A program made the position numbers and the translations under genes. 64,000 nt of DNA, taken from positions 1 to 64,000 of the forward strand of contig LMVO01000044.1 in the NCBI GenBank assembly GCA_002287215.1, in the 5' to 3' direction. Position 1 is the first letter of the stretch. Each line of letters begins with the position of its first letter. Below, in pieces: positions 55,922 to 64,000 of this stretch. The stretch comes from Methanocorpusculum parvum. Lineage in GTDB: Archaea; Halobacteriota; Methanomicrobia; Methanomicrobiales; Methanocorpusculaceae. The notes beneath the pieces were generated by a model. The model worked only from the letters and a program-made list of their open reading frames with translations, had not been told where the DNA came from and searched no databases.

Positions 55922-56065
55922 TTATGCTTTGCGTTCTTTATTCTTCGGGCGAAGGGACGTTGAGCCGCATTTGCGGCAGGTCGTTGCGCGAATAGCGTTA
56001 CGTGCGTTGCATTTCATGCAAACTTTAACATTAAGAAGTCTGGCTTCTGCTTCTGGGAATCTCAT
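55922..56065 (-). CDS. rpl40e: Ribosomal protein L40e
   Basis: This 47-residue protein, start ATG 56065, has the zinc knuckles CMKC and CRKC of L40e ([19 protein letters not shown]...), the small ribosomal protein that in eukaryotes is fused to ubiquitin. Its basic end [10 protein letters not shown] binds 23S rRNA. It closes the information-processing cluster on the minus strand, 50 bases after rdgB. It is easily missed because of its length. Confidence 0.95.
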   Translation of the reverse strand: MRFPEAEARLLNVKVCMKCNARNAIRATTCRKCGSTSLRPKNKERKA

Positions 56066-56115
56066 CTATGAATAACCCCGTATATTGAGTTCTAGTATGT
56101 ATGCTCTCGTTCATA

Positions 56116-56673
56116 TTAACGATTCCGTTCAGACCGTGCTGAAATATACCACTCACGAAAGGAAGTAAGGGCACGGGCGCGGTGAGAAACGGTGTTTTTT
56201 TCATGCATATCCATCTCGGCAAGCGTCTTTCCGGAAATGGAAAAGACCGGGTCATACCCGAATCCTTCTGTCCCGCGGGGCGCGGCCGTGATCTCGCCGT
56301 CGACACGTCCTTCGAATGTTTCTATGCCGCGTTCGTCGATGTAGGCGATCGAGGTGGCGAAGTATGCGCGGCGGTCGGAGGCGCCCTCCATCAGGCGCAG
56401 AATGCCGGTATTGCCAAGCGTATCCTGCACATAGGCCGCATATGGGCCGGGAAACCCGGACAGAGCTTCGATGAAAAGTCCGGTGTCGTCAACGATGAGC
56501 GGGATATTCAGCGCAGCATACGCCTGTTCTGCTTTGGCACGGGCGATTTCGGCAATGTCTTCTGCCTGCGGTTCGATGCAGTCAAAGGCGATGTGGGATA
56601 CTTCCGTGATCCCGCTGAAGAATGCGGCGACCTCGGCAGCTTTGTTTTTGTTTCCGGTAACGACGGTTATCAT
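56116..56673 (-). CDS. rdgB: Non-canonical purine NTP pyrophosphatase (RdgB/HAM1)
   Basis: This 185-residue enzyme hydrolyses ITP, XTP and dITP to keep them out of nucleic acids. It has TGNKNKAAEV at the start, VDDTGLFIEAL and the end region TEGFGYDPVFSISGKTLAEM...SHRARAL, all typical. Its ATG overlaps the stop of the Kae1-Bud32 gene by four bases, so it is coupled to it. Confidence 0.96.
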   Translation of the reverse strand: MITVVTGNKNKAAEVAAFFSGITEVSHIAFDCIEPQAEDIAEIARAKAEQAYAALNIPLIVDDTGLFIEALSGFPGPYAAYVQDTLGNTGILRLMEGASDRRAYFATSIAYIDERGIETFEGRVDGEITAAPRGTEGFGYDPVFSISGKTLAEMDMHEKNTVSHRARALTSFREWYISARSERNR

Positions 56674-58247
56674 AAGTATCTCCCGCGCAGTTCGATCTCA
56701 TGCTCGCGCCGGATGACCTCGCAGGCTTGGGAAAACACTGATGAGTAGCCGGCGATGAACGCGTTTTTCAGCGTCTCCGGGTCCTCGGTCGTGCTTTCCA
56801 GGGTCTGGAAGAGCACATGGAGATCCACGCCGCGCTGTTCGATCTCGCCGGTTATCTGCGCAAGACCAAAGTCGATCAGATACACGCGGCCGTTGTGCCA
56901 GATCATGTTGGATGTTGTCAGATCACCGTGGGCGATCCCTGCTTTATGCAGTTTTCCGACAGTGATCCCCGCGCCTTCTGCATACGTCGGATTGATGACG
57001 TATTTGAGCACGTCACCGTCGAGCTTTTCCATCACGATCTCGCGGTCGGTAACATCGCGGATCACGGGGACGGGGACTCCGGCGCGTCTTGCCGCGGCGA
57101 TGGAACGCGCCTCGGCACGCGTGCGTTCGGTGATGAGGTGCCTGTCAAGCTGAGGGACCCGGTAGCCTTTGGTCATGCGTGTTTTTATCACGTCGGTTCC
57201 GGTGAGATCTGCGGCCGCCTCGGCGCCGCGCTCGGCTGTTTCCGACTGACCCGGGGCAAAGATGCTGCCGGCATCCTGTCTCCAGGTCACATCGACCTGA
57301 TCGGACCTGAATCCGGGATCTACAACTGAATCGGAGACCGGGATCGTGGAGCCTGCTTCGAGCATGATCTTTCCGGTGTAGGCGATCATTGCTCCGTTGT
57401 CTCCCATATAGGTTCGCGGGGGGGCCATGAACTTCGCGCCGCGTTCGGCACACATGATGCCAAGCATCTCCTGCAGACGCGCATTTGCTCCGACACCGCC
57501 GACCAATATGACCTCATCCTTTCCGGTATGGGCAAGGGCGCGTTCGGTCACTTCCACACACATGGCAAATGCCGTTTCCTGAAAACTGAAGCAGACATCC
57601 TCCATGGAAGCTCCGCGCATGGTGGCTTCCTTTGCGGCGCTCATCAGACCGGAGAATGCGAGATCCATTCCTTTCACTGTGTAGGGGAGGGGGATGTACG
57701 ATCCGGTTTTTGCCAGATCTTCGATGATGGGGCCGCCCGGATGCGGGAGGTCGTGACTCCGCGCGAATTTGTCGAGCGCGTTGCCGAGTCCGATGTCCAG
57801 CGTCTCGCCGAAGATCCGGTATTTGCCGTTCAGAAATCCAAGCACCTGCGTGTTTGCGCCGGATGCGTAGAGCACGATCGGATCGGCAAACTTCGTGTAC
57901 CATCTGCCGATCTCGACATGGGCCACACAGTGATTGACACCGATCAGCGGCACGCCAAGCTTGAGTGAAAGGGTACGGGCCGCGGTGGCTGCGATCCGAA
58001 GTGACGGGCCAAGACCCGGACCAATGGAAAATGCCACGGCGTCGATTCTGCCTCCCGCCTCATTTAAGGCTTTGCGGATGACATCGGATGCGACCGAGGC
58101 GTGATGCTGGGCAGCTTCGCGCGGATGAATGCCGCCGGATGGCGGGACGTACGGTGCGGAATGAAGACAGACTAAATCGTCTGCAAAAACAGCGGCACTG
58201 AAGTTCCATGCTGTCCCTTCAATGCCGAGGACCCTTTTTTCGGGCAT
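56670..58247 (-). CDS. Kae1-Bud32 fusion (tRNA t6A synthesis, KEOPS)
   Basis: This 525-residue protein fuses Kae1 (about 1-325), the ASKHA-fold enzyme that adds threonylcarbamoyl to A37 of ANN-decoding tRNAs, to Bud32 (about 345-525), a small atypical kinase/ATPase. Kae1 has metal ligands in NHCVAHVEIGR (His106, His110) and GGVGANARLQEML. Bud32 has HGDLTTSNMIW (catalytic loop) and YLIDFGLA. Fusion is common in euryarchaea such as Methanocaldococcus. It sits between S27ae and rdgB. Confidence 0.97.
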   Translation of the reverse strand: MPEKRVLGIEGTAWNFSAAVFADDLVCLHSAPYVPPSGGIHPREAAQHHASVASDVIRKALNEAGGRIDAVAFSIGPGLGPSLRIAATAARTLSLKLGVPLIGVNHCVAHVEIGRWYTKFADPIVLYASGANTQVLGFLNGKYRIFGETLDIGLGNALDKFARSHDLPHPGGPIIEDLAKTGSYIPLPYTVKGMDLAFSGLMSAAKEATMRGASMEDVCFSFQETAFAMCVEVTERALAHTGKDEVILVGGVGANARLQEMLGIMCAERGAKFMAPPRTYMGDNGAMIAYTGKIMLEAGSTIPVSDSVVDPGFRSDQVDVTWRQDAGSIFAPGQSETAERGAEAAADLTGTDVIKTRMTKGYRVPQLDRHLITERTRAEARSIAAARRAGVPVPVIRDVTDREIVMEKLDGDVLKYVINPTYAEGAGITVGKLHKAGIAHGDLTTSNMIWHNGRVYLIDFGLAQITGEIEQRGVDLHVLFQTLESTTEDPETLKNAFIAGYSSVFSQACEVIRREHEIELRGRYL

Positions 58248-58259
58248 AGATAACGTATT

Positions 58260-58442
58260 TTATTGCTTAAACTCGGTGTATCCGCACTTTCCGCAGGCAA
58301 ACCGGTCTTTGTGTTCGCCCATGAAGACACCGGCTCCGCAGCGCGGGCATGCCCGGCGGGAAGTGGTTGCTTTTCCATTAGCATCAACGGTGTAGAGTTC
58401 GCTGCGTTTCGGGGTTGCTTTTACTACCTTCTTCGCTGCCAT
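58260..58442 (-). CDS. rps27ae: Ribosomal protein S27ae
   Basis: This 60-residue protein has a basic N-terminus ([16 protein letters not shown]) and a zinc ribbon with CPRC and CGKC, typical of archaeal S27ae. It lies two bases after S24e, an order conserved in euryarchaea, and twelve bases before the Kae1-Bud32 gene. Confidence 0.95.
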   Translation of the reverse strand: MAAKKVVKATPKRSELYTVDANGKATTSRRACPRCGAGVFMGEHKDRFACGKCGYTEFKQ

Positions 58443-58444
58443 GT

Positions 58445-58738
58445 TTACTCCTCCTTTTCTGCCTTGGCCTGTCCGCGTGCGATCAGAAATTCGCGTTCAG
58501 TTGCTTTGAGCGCTTCCGGGGTGTCGTAGATACGGGCAACGCCGGTAACTGCTTTTGTTCCAAAGCGTCCTTTCAGCGGGGAAAGGATCAGGTTTTCGAC
58601 CGGGGTATTCTGCATCGCTGCGATCTTTGCACCGATGTCTGAGCGTGCCGGGGTAGCACCATCATAACTTGCGGTGAATGCAAGTTCGTTACGGCTTAAA
58701 AGCTCGTTCCTGGTATTAGAGGTAATCTTGATCTCCAT
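58445..58738 (-). CDS. rps24e: Ribosomal protein S24e
   Basis: This 97-residue protein starts at ATG 58738 ([16 protein letters not shown]), the usual beginning of archaeal S24e. An open frame reaching 58786 would overlap the upstream gene and lacks support. The [17 protein letters not shown] segment is characteristic. It is followed directly by S27ae, its partner in the small subunit. Confidence 0.95.
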   Translation of the reverse strand: MEIKITSNTRNELLSRNELAFTASYDGATPARSDIGAKIAAMQNTPVENLILSPLKGRFGTKAVTGVARIYDTPEALKATEREFLIARGQAKAEKEE

Positions 58739-58782
58739 CGATATCCCACAATTATTGGAATGCAGTATATTTAATACTGGCG

Positions 58783-59268
58783 TCACAGACTGACAAAATA
58801 GGTCAGAAGTTTTTTTGCATTGGCACGCAGCTGCTTGTTCACTTCGCAGACAACGAGCCCTTCTTCCGGCTGGCCGTATAATATGACCGCGCCGTCCGGC
58901 AGGATTTCTGTGAGCGGCAGAACTGCGAGATCCTCTTCTCCGTCCACCATGACAACACAGGGGATCTTGTCCATTGCAACCCGGAGCGCGGCGATCAGCT
59001 CATCGGTGATCGTCCCGGCAGGGTTTGTCACGTGCATGATATGACCCCGGATCTCGGGCATCCGCAGATACGGCGAACGTTTGGTAAATCCGTCTATGAC
59101 CCCGATCGAGGGGATGAGGCCTGCCGACAATGCGTTATGCGTCACCACATCCCCGACAGTGCAGAAGATCTTTCCCTCTATGTAGGGGAGGACCATGGAA
59201 AAATCTGAAAAAACAGTACCGAACGGCTCTCTGAAGAGCCACCGGTTTTCTGGCGGGAGCGTGAGCAT
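58783..59268 (-). CDS. GTP-dependent dephospho-CoA kinase (DUF359)
   Basis: This 161-residue protein matches DUF359 (GTVGDVVTH-like CTVGDVVTHNALSAG, VDGFTKRSP-like IDGFTKRSPYL, and VDGEEDLAVLPL). In Thermococcus this family is a GTP-dependent dephospho-CoA kinase, the last step of archaeal coenzyme A synthesis; the assignment here is by family. It lies between Spt4 and S24e, a common archaeal order, and its start abuts the Spt4 stop. Confidence 0.9.
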   Translation of the reverse strand: MLTLPPENRWLFREPFGTVFSDFSMVLPYIEGKIFCTVGDVVTHNALSAGLIPSIGVIDGFTKRSPYLRMPEIRGHIMHVTNPAGTITDELIAALRVAMDKIPCVVMVDGEEDLAVLPLTEILPDGAVILYGQPEEGLVVCEVNKQLRANAKKLLTYFVSL

Positions 59269-59487
59269 TTATCGTACCTTGAGTGCGTATCTGCCGTTAT
59301 ATTCGATGTTCATCTTTTCAGCGACATCAGAGTGGCGCGAATCGATGATGACCAGATAGCCGAACCATTCGGGCGTCAGGGCATTGCCCTGGCATTCCGG
59401 ACAGACGGTTTTATCTGCTTCAAGGACTTTATGACAGTTTCGGCAGGCCTGAAGAACTTTTTTCTGTGTTGAACGTTTTGCCGCCAT
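59269..59487 (-). CDS. spt4: Transcription elongation factor Spt4 (RpoE'')
   Basis: This 72-residue zinc-ribbon protein has CRNC and CPEC and the conserved WFGYLVIIDSRHSDVAEKM segment. It pairs with Spt5 (NusG) to close the RNA polymerase clamp. ATG 59487 is chosen: it overlaps the rpoE stop by one base (TAATG), while the longer frame to 59538 would run back into rpoE. Confidence 0.95.
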   Translation of the reverse strand: MAAKRSTQKKVLQACRNCHKVLEADKTVCPECQGNALTPEWFGYLVIIDSRHSDVAEKMNIEYNGRYALKVR

Positions 59488-60059
59488 TACTTTGTCTCCT
59501 TCTCTGCCTTCTCTTTCTGCATGTCCTCTTCGATCCATGCAAGAGTTCCAAGTCCCGGCTGACGCATCGTCAGACCGATCTTCGATTCGCGGGGGTCACG
59601 TTCGTTTAATGAAAGAGCGACGACACGCGCACGGAGCGTATCTCCTACGCCGATCGTTCTCCCGCTGTCTTTGCAGACAAGGCGTGAGTTTTTCTCATCA
59701 TAATCGATGTATTCGTCGGAGATCTGGCTCATGTGGAGCATGGCGTCGATCGGGCCGAGGGAAACGAAGGCTCCAAAGCTTGTCGTCTCGACGACGACGC
59801 CTTCGATGATTTCCTGCAGGGACAGGCGAAGCACTACAGCTTCAAAGTCGACATCATAATAGACGCCGCCGTCACTGTAAATGATTTCTCCGTCCCCGAC
59901 ACGGTTTACAGCCGTGACCGCGATGAAAATACCCATCTCTTTGTCGACACTCCCTTCGAACTGTTCCTGCAGGACGTCAAGAATAACGGAGTTAAGATCT
60001 TCACCCATGCGTTCCGGGGGGACTCTGACTTTGTCATTGAGTTTCAGCTTATAATACAT
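59487..60059 (-). CDS. rpoE1: RNA polymerase subunit E' (Rpb7 homologue)
   Basis: This 190-residue protein has the N-terminal RNP-like domain of Rpb7 (MYYKLKLNDKVRVPPERMG) and a C-terminal S1 domain (IEGVVVETTSFGAFVSLGPIDAMLH). With subunit F it forms the stalk of archaeal RNA polymerase. The tail is Glu/Lys-rich. It is followed by spt4 with a one-base overlap and preceded by the PIN gene after 25 bases. Confidence 0.97.
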   Translation of the reverse strand: MYYKLKLNDKVRVPPERMGEDLNSVILDVLQEQFEGSVDKEMGIFIAVTAVNRVGDGEIIYSDGGVYYDVDFEAVVLRLSLQEIIEGVVVETTSFGAFVSLGPIDAMLHMSQISDEYIDYDEKNSRLVCKDSGRTIGVGDTLRARVVALSLNERDPRESKIGLTMRQPGLGTLAWIEEDMQKEKAEKETK

Positions 60060-60084
60060 ATTTTTGTCTCCTCGCCTGTTGTGC

Positions 60085-60498
60085 TTATTTTCCGATTAGT
60101 TCTAGTTTGCAGCGCGATCTGAGAACAACGACGGGAATACGGCGTTGTATCAGACGGTTTCTTAATTCTCTATCATTGGTAACTACTATACCATTAAACA
60201 TCTCTGCACAACGTATGACTTTGTCATCTACAGAGATATCTTCCGGCTGTTCTGAAAGAGTCGTGCAGCGGCCCGCGACGGTCAAACCGAACCGCGCAGC
60301 TGCCGCATCCTTTCCCCTTCCCGTCGAAAGACCGCGCAGTTCGTACACCACCTCGGCAGGTACGAGCGCGTCATAGGCGCCCAGGAGTTCACGCAGACCT
60401 TCGAAAAGGTCAACGTTGAACTGCGCAGGCATCATCAGCGCATTTGTGTCTAAGATGACCGTTACTCGGTCAGAAGACCCATGCCGATCAAACGCCAT
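60085..60498 (-). CDS. PIN-domain ribonuclease
   Basis: This 137-residue protein is a PIN fold with acidic residues in [16 protein letters not shown] and [12 protein letters not shown], the four expected metal-binding positions. Archaeal members next to aIF2-gamma and RpoE' resemble the Utp24/FCF1 group involved in rRNA processing more than toxin VapC; no antitoxin is adjacent. Its start overlaps aIF2-gamma by 37 bases, and no later start codon is available. Confidence 0.85.
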   Translation of the reverse strand: MAFDRHGSSDRVTVILDTNALMMPAQFNVDLFEGLRELLGAYDALVPAEVVYELRGLSTGRGKDAAAARFGLTVAGRCTTLSEQPEDISVDDKVIRCAEMFNGIVVTNDRELRNRLIQRRIPVVVLRSRCKLELIGK

Positions 60499-61706
60499 CT
60501 GCCTCCGACCTGACGGCTGATTGCGATCCTCGAACCGACTTCGGCGCAGACCGGACGCTTCAGCATAACTTCAGCCTGATTCTTCTTTACTGCAAGAACG
60601 ATTCCTACAGTGACCGCGGTCCCGACAGAAAGCATCAGCGGTTCTTTGAGTCGAAGGGGATCGATGTTCAGTTCGGCTGATGAGCCGACGACCCTCTCCA
60701 TAAGGGTGACATCGAATCTGAGTTTTTCCCAGACCGGCGGCAGAGATCCTGCGATACCGGCGACCTGTCCGACAAGTGTATCACTTTTGGTGATTGACGG
60801 ATCGAGTTTTGTTCCGATCGCCGCAAGTCCGCCGGGGGTTGCTGTCTGGACCTTGTGGGATGCCTTGTTCATCGAAGTGATCTTGGTCGTGATCGGCTCC
60901 CATTTGGCTTTGTTCTCAGACATGTACTGTCTGCCGGGTCTGATCTCGATCTCATCTCCTTCGTGGAACTCGCCGCGGATCAGTGATCCGCCGATGACGC
61001 CGCCTTTGATGTCACGCCAGGAACTTCCCGGGCGGTTCACATCGAACGATCGTGCGATCAGCATGACCGGCGCAACATCTGCAGCGCGCTCGACATTAGG
61101 AATGGTGGTGTTCAGAGCATCCAGGAGCATCCCGAAGTTGATTCTCTTCTGCGCTGACACCGGAATGATAGGCGCATTTTCAGCGACCGTTCCTTTAATG
61201 AACGCTTTGATCTGCTTATAGTTTTCCAGCGCCTTCTTTTGGGGAACAACATCGATTTTATTCTGAACTATAACGATGTTTTTGATGCCGGTCAGTTCCA
61301 GAGCCATCAGATGCTCTTTTGTCTGCGGCTGCGGACATGGTTCGTTTGCCGCGATAACGAGCATCGCGCCGTCCATGATGGCAGAGCCGGAAAGCATCGT
61401 TGCCATGAGTGTTTCATGGCCTGGCGCATCTACGAATGAAACAGATCTGACTGCTTCAAGTTTTTCACCGCAGGCGGGGCATACCTCTGTATTTGTCCAG
61501 AGATCTGCACCCCCGCATTTTGGACATTTATAAAACGTTGCGTCGGCGTACCCGAGCCGGATCGAGATACCGCGCTTCAGTTCTTCACTGTGACGGTCTG
61601 TCCCCGAGCCGGTAAGCTGGCTGACCAATGTAGTCTTGCCATGGTCAACGTGACCAACTACGCCGATATTTACGTTTGGTATTGTAGGATCATGCAAAGA
61701 AACCAA
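60462..61706 (-). CDS. eif2g: Translation initiation factor aIF2 subunit gamma
   Basis: This 414-residue GTPase carries initiator Met-tRNA to the ribosome. G motifs are [10 protein letters not shown] (G1), DAPGHETLM (G3) and VQNKIDVV (G4); an inserted zinc ribbon has CPKC and CPAC. Beta-barrel domains II and III follow. It heads the minus-strand information-processing cluster. A TATA element near 61745 (TATATAG on the reverse strand) may drive the transcript. Confidence 0.98.
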   Translation of the reverse strand: MVSLHDPTIPNVNIGVVGHVDHGKTTLVSQLTGSGTDRHSEELKRGISIRLGYADATFYKCPKCGGADLWTNTEVCPACGEKLEAVRSVSFVDAPGHETLMATMLSGSAIMDGAMLVIAANEPCPQPQTKEHLMALELTGIKNIVIVQNKIDVVPQKKALENYKQIKAFIKGTVAENAPIIPVSAQKRINFGMLLDALNTTIPNVERAADVAPVMLIARSFDVNRPGSSWRDIKGGVIGGSLIRGEFHEGDEIEIRPGRQYMSENKAKWEPITTKITSMNKASHKVQTATPGGLAAIGTKLDPSITKSDTLVGQVAGIAGSLPPVWEKLRFDVTLMERVVGSSAELNIDPLRLKEPLMLSVGTAVTVGIVLAVKKNQAEVMLKRPVCAEVGSRIAISRQVGGRWRLIGMGLLTE

Positions 61707-61765
61707 AACCTCCTCTAACCCTATATAGTTGACTTCAAGACTGATATATGTGTGTGATACCGGGT

Positions 61766-62041
61766 TTATCCCCCGCCTTCACAGCTCTGATCGGTATTTC
61801 TCCAGGCATTTTCCTGCATTTCCCGGATCTTTTCCTGTTCTTCCTTGAAATCACGTGTTAAGTCGCGCGGTTTTTCCACACGTGTTTTCTCTTCTTTGAT
61901 CGCGGTCAGCTGATCTATGCGGTAGTACATGCCTGTACTGTCAAGTTCGGCAAATGTCTCACCCCGTTCTTCAGTGAACGTCACGATTTTTCCAACCGTG
62001 CCGGTCCGTCCGTAACGCACCGTATCTCCAACTTTGAACAT
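61766..62041 (-). CDS. DUF2098 protein (methanogen family)
   Basis: This 91-residue protein starts with [20 protein letters not shown] and resembles DUF2098, a small KOW/SH3-like beta-barrel family found mainly in methanogens. A charged helix of about 30 residues follows. Function unknown. It lies between aglB and aIF2-gamma, with its own 60-base spacing from each. Confidence 0.85.
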   Translation of the reverse strand: MFKVGDTVRYGRTGTVGKIVTFTEERGETFAELDSTGMYYRIDQLTAIKEEKTRVEKPRDLTRDFKEEQEKIREMQENAWRNTDQSCEGGG

Positions 62042-62090
62042 ACTTATGATTAGTATGGAAAGTGGTCTATGATAAAAGTGTGGGAAAAAA

Positions 62091-64000
62091 TTAGTTGATG
62101 ATCAGACCTTTCTGCACCGCGTCTTCTGAGACGGCGAAGGTCTGTCCGGTTCCGACTATGGTGTACAGTCCGGTGGTCTTAACGTCATAGGAGCTGCCTG
62201 ATGTCGCGTAGGGGACGATGAATTCGCCGTTCACGCTCTCCTGACGGTAGGTGAAGGTCCGGCCGTTGTTCGTTACAACATCGACTTCGATGATCCCGTT
62301 TCCTTTGATCACGGCTCCGGGAACATACTCGAATGTCTTTACATAGGCCGTTCCTCCTTCGTTCGCTCCTGTGATGTAGCCTCCGACGACATACGTCGGG
62401 GATTCATACACTAAACGGAAGTGCTGAAGTGCGGGAACGTCAACACTCGGGAGATTATAGTTGGTAAGATCGGTCGGAGCCGAAATAACGTATGCGTGTT
62501 TTCCGCCTGCCGCATTGGCATTGTAGTTCTCTGCCGCGGCCCAGGCTTCATCCGCCTCGGCGTATGCTTTTGTGGAGGCGACTACCGGCGCACCGTAACC
62601 GGCTGATGAGTCGGTTATTACGACGTAAACACTTCCAGAGTTCGTCATCGAACCGTCAAAGTTCTGCAGCCGCACCGTCAGTGTGTTGAAGAACGCTGGT
62701 GTTCCTGCCGAAACATAGGAGTAGGTGCCGTCTGTTCCCTTCTGCAGGAAGGTGTAGTAGTAAGGGGCGGTTTGCAGTACGGTATCATTCCAGATCGCCA
62801 TTGCGCCGAAGATGCCGTTTGCCATCAGGTAGTCGGTCATCACATATTTCGTGCCGAGATAGTCCAGTTTTTCTGCTATCGCCGATTCATTCGTGCTGGT
62901 CAAGACAGCGGCAACGCCGTATTCGCCGACGACTCCTGCCTGGAACGGATTACTGTTCGGGATCCGCTTGCCTATCGTTGTGATATAATGACCGTAGTCC
63001 CACCAGGAGAGAACACCATACGACTCTGACGGATAGGTAAATGATGATCCGTCGTAGATCGTGAGATAATCCACACCGGTGTCCGGCGTATTTTCGGCAA
63101 GCCATTCGCATGCACCGATCCAGTCCTCTGATGTCCCTCCGTAGGCAGATGCGGAACTTAATTCAACTGCATAGACCGACGACGAACCTGCAAATACTCC
63201 TGCTATGATCAGGACCATTATGCAAACAGCCAGTTTGATCGGATCAGGTTTTTCCGACGGGGGCAGTGTTTTATTTTTGGATTTGGTTTTTTCGGTCTGC
63301 TTTTTGTCAGAAACTTCAGCAGGTTTTTTGGTCCCAGTGCGTTTTCCAAGAAGCAGCGCCAGATCCTTTTCTGCAAAACTGATCGCCCATCCTACAAATA
63401 TGGCTGCGAGTAACGCGACATTTGCAGCAAAGTAATACTCCCAGCGAACGTGAGCGCAGGTCGCAAAGAACATGAACAGGGACCAGATGAGAACAAAGAG
63501 AGCTGCAGGGGTCTGATGTTTCCAGATATTCCAGAGGAGGCAGACAAATCCTCCCGCGGCAAGAAGAATCCCCCAGTTGTATGCGGAAACGGCACTGGCA
63601 AAGGACCATGATGACATCTCCTGGACGGTCGCGGCCGTGGCATTGTTAGTAAAGAAACCTGCAAGATTTCCCATAAGCGAACCGAAAAGATCCGGCAGCA
63701 CAACTGCCAGAAGCAGGGAACCTGCAGCCAGAAGAAGAGCGAGCGTGAGCAGATAATAATACCAGGTTTTTTCAAGTTTTGTTATGGTGCGCGAGATAAG
63801 ATATAGTATGATCGTGCCGAAAACGATGAACAGATGGACAAGGAACAGACCCAGTGAGTAGTTGACAAACCCGAAACTGAGATCGCGTATTCCGTAGAGC
63901 AGCAGTCCAAGCGCGGCAATCATGAACGTAATCACGTTCAGGCCGAGAAGATACTCGCTCGGTTTGCCGGAATACTGATTGACTACAAACTGGATCAGAG
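62091..64000 (-). CDS. aglB: Archaeal oligosaccharyltransferase AglB/STT3 (N-terminal part beyond window)
   Basis: The frame is open from the right edge; the gene runs in from outside, so at least 636 residues are present and a GTG at 63935 is only an internal codon. The catalytic WWDYGH motif (62988-63005) is the hallmark of STT3-type enzymes, which transfer lipid-linked glycans to Asn in surface proteins. Several helices precede it, with a Lys-rich cytosolic loop (KKPAEVSDKKQTEKTK). The C-terminal part is the outer beta-rich domain. N-linked glycosylation of the S-layer is the likely outcome. Confidence 0.93.
   Translation of the reverse strand, partial: LIQFVVNQYSGKPSEYLLGLNVITFMIAALGLLLYGIRDLSFGFVNYSLGLFLVHLFIVFGTIILYLISRTITKLEKTWYYYLLTLALLLAAGSLLLAVVLPDLFGSLMGNLAGFFTNNATAATVQEMSSWSFASAVSAYNWGILLAAGGFVCLLWNIWKHQTPAALFVLIWSLFMFFATCAHVRWEYYFAANVALLAAIFVGWAISFAEKDLALLLGKRTGTKKPAEVSDKKQTEKTKSKNKTLPPSEKPDPIKLAVCIMVLIIAGVFAGSSSVYAVELSSASAYGGTSEDWIGACEWLAENTPDTGVDYLTIYDGSSFTYPSESYGVLSWWDYGHYITTIGKRIPNSNPFQAGVVGEYGVAAVLTSTNESAIAEKLDYLGTKYVMTDYLMANGIFGAMAIWNDTVLQTAPYYYTFLQKGTDGTYSYVSAGTPAFFNTLTVRLQNFDGSMTNSGSVYVVITDSSAGYGAPVVASTKAYAEADEAWAAAENYNANAAGGKHAYVISAPTDLTNYNLPSVDVPALQHFRLVYESPTYVVGGYITGANEGGTAYVKTFEYVPGAVIKGNGIIEVDVVTNNGRTFTYRQESVNGEFIVPYATSGSSYDVKTTGLYTIVGTGQTFAVSEDAVQKGLIIN

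Noticed and set aside
55866..56075. 69-codon plus-strand frame
   Set aside because: The opposite strand encodes ribosomal protein L40e with two zinc knuckles.

Overview
The window is archaeal and most likely from a methanogen of the order Methanomicrobiales; Methanocorpusculum is a plausible genus. The evidence is an RNA polymerase with split subunits (H, B'', B', A', A''), aIF2-gamma, RpoE'/Spt4, a Kae1-Bud32 fusion, Alba, Hef, AglB, the methanogen family DUF2098, archaeal ribosomal proteins (S24e, S27ae, L40e), CbiZ, and TATA boxes lying about 25-30 bases before many start codons. Base composition is moderate, except for one AT-rich gene at the left end. The genus is inference.

Layout. 1-4600 is accessory: a truncated IS1634-like transposase at the edge, a cluster of palindromes, an AT-rich zinc-hook AAA ATPase and a Fic protein. 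4.8-12.4 kb holds MetRS, a corrinoid/iron ABC transporter, a beta-lactamase-fold hydrolase, a helix-turn-helix regulator and a CbiZ cobinamide-salvage enzyme. 12.8-21.8 kb holds glutamate dehydrogenase, an acylphosphatase operon, SerRS, aspartate-semialdehyde dehydrogenase, Alba and two membrane carriers. 22-26.7 kb has a gene-poor stretch with a five-unit repeat array and a MetRS-like gene remnant, then an operon of two paralogous Cache-domain lipoproteins and a small membrane protein. 27-37.7 kb holds a molybdenum-storage-like kinase, an archaeal ornithine cyclodeaminase, mutL-mutS with a 170-base tandem array made from a mutL tail, a nitroreductase, a MATE pump and PsiE. 37.8-46 kb holds tRNA-Lys and the rpoH-B''-B'-A'-A'' operon. 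46-54.5 kb holds a U32 peptidase, a winged-helix protein, hef-glyS, an iteron-like repeat cluster, tRNA-Val, tRNA-Gly and htpX. 54.6-62 kb ends in a dense minus-strand information-processing cluster (aIF2-gamma, PIN, RpoE', Spt4, dephospho-CoA kinase, S24e, S27ae, Kae1-Bud32, RdgB, L40e). The right edge cuts aglB.

The least explained material is non-coding. (1) A dispersed family of intergenic repeats is built from two hairpins whose stems change sequence while staying paired, separated by the palindrome CTYAGCTRAG. One copy forms part of the MutL linker. (2) Three 170-base tandem units behind mutL each carry the last 23 MutL codons, with only synonymous changes. (3) Between glyS and tRNA-Val there is a cluster of about 14 ATGTAGG motifs arranged as three copies of a ~110-base unit, two of them forming a 39-base perfect inverted repeat. 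Three small genes that are easily missed are annotated: a 44-residue charged protein, a 58-residue protein and ribosomal protein L40e.
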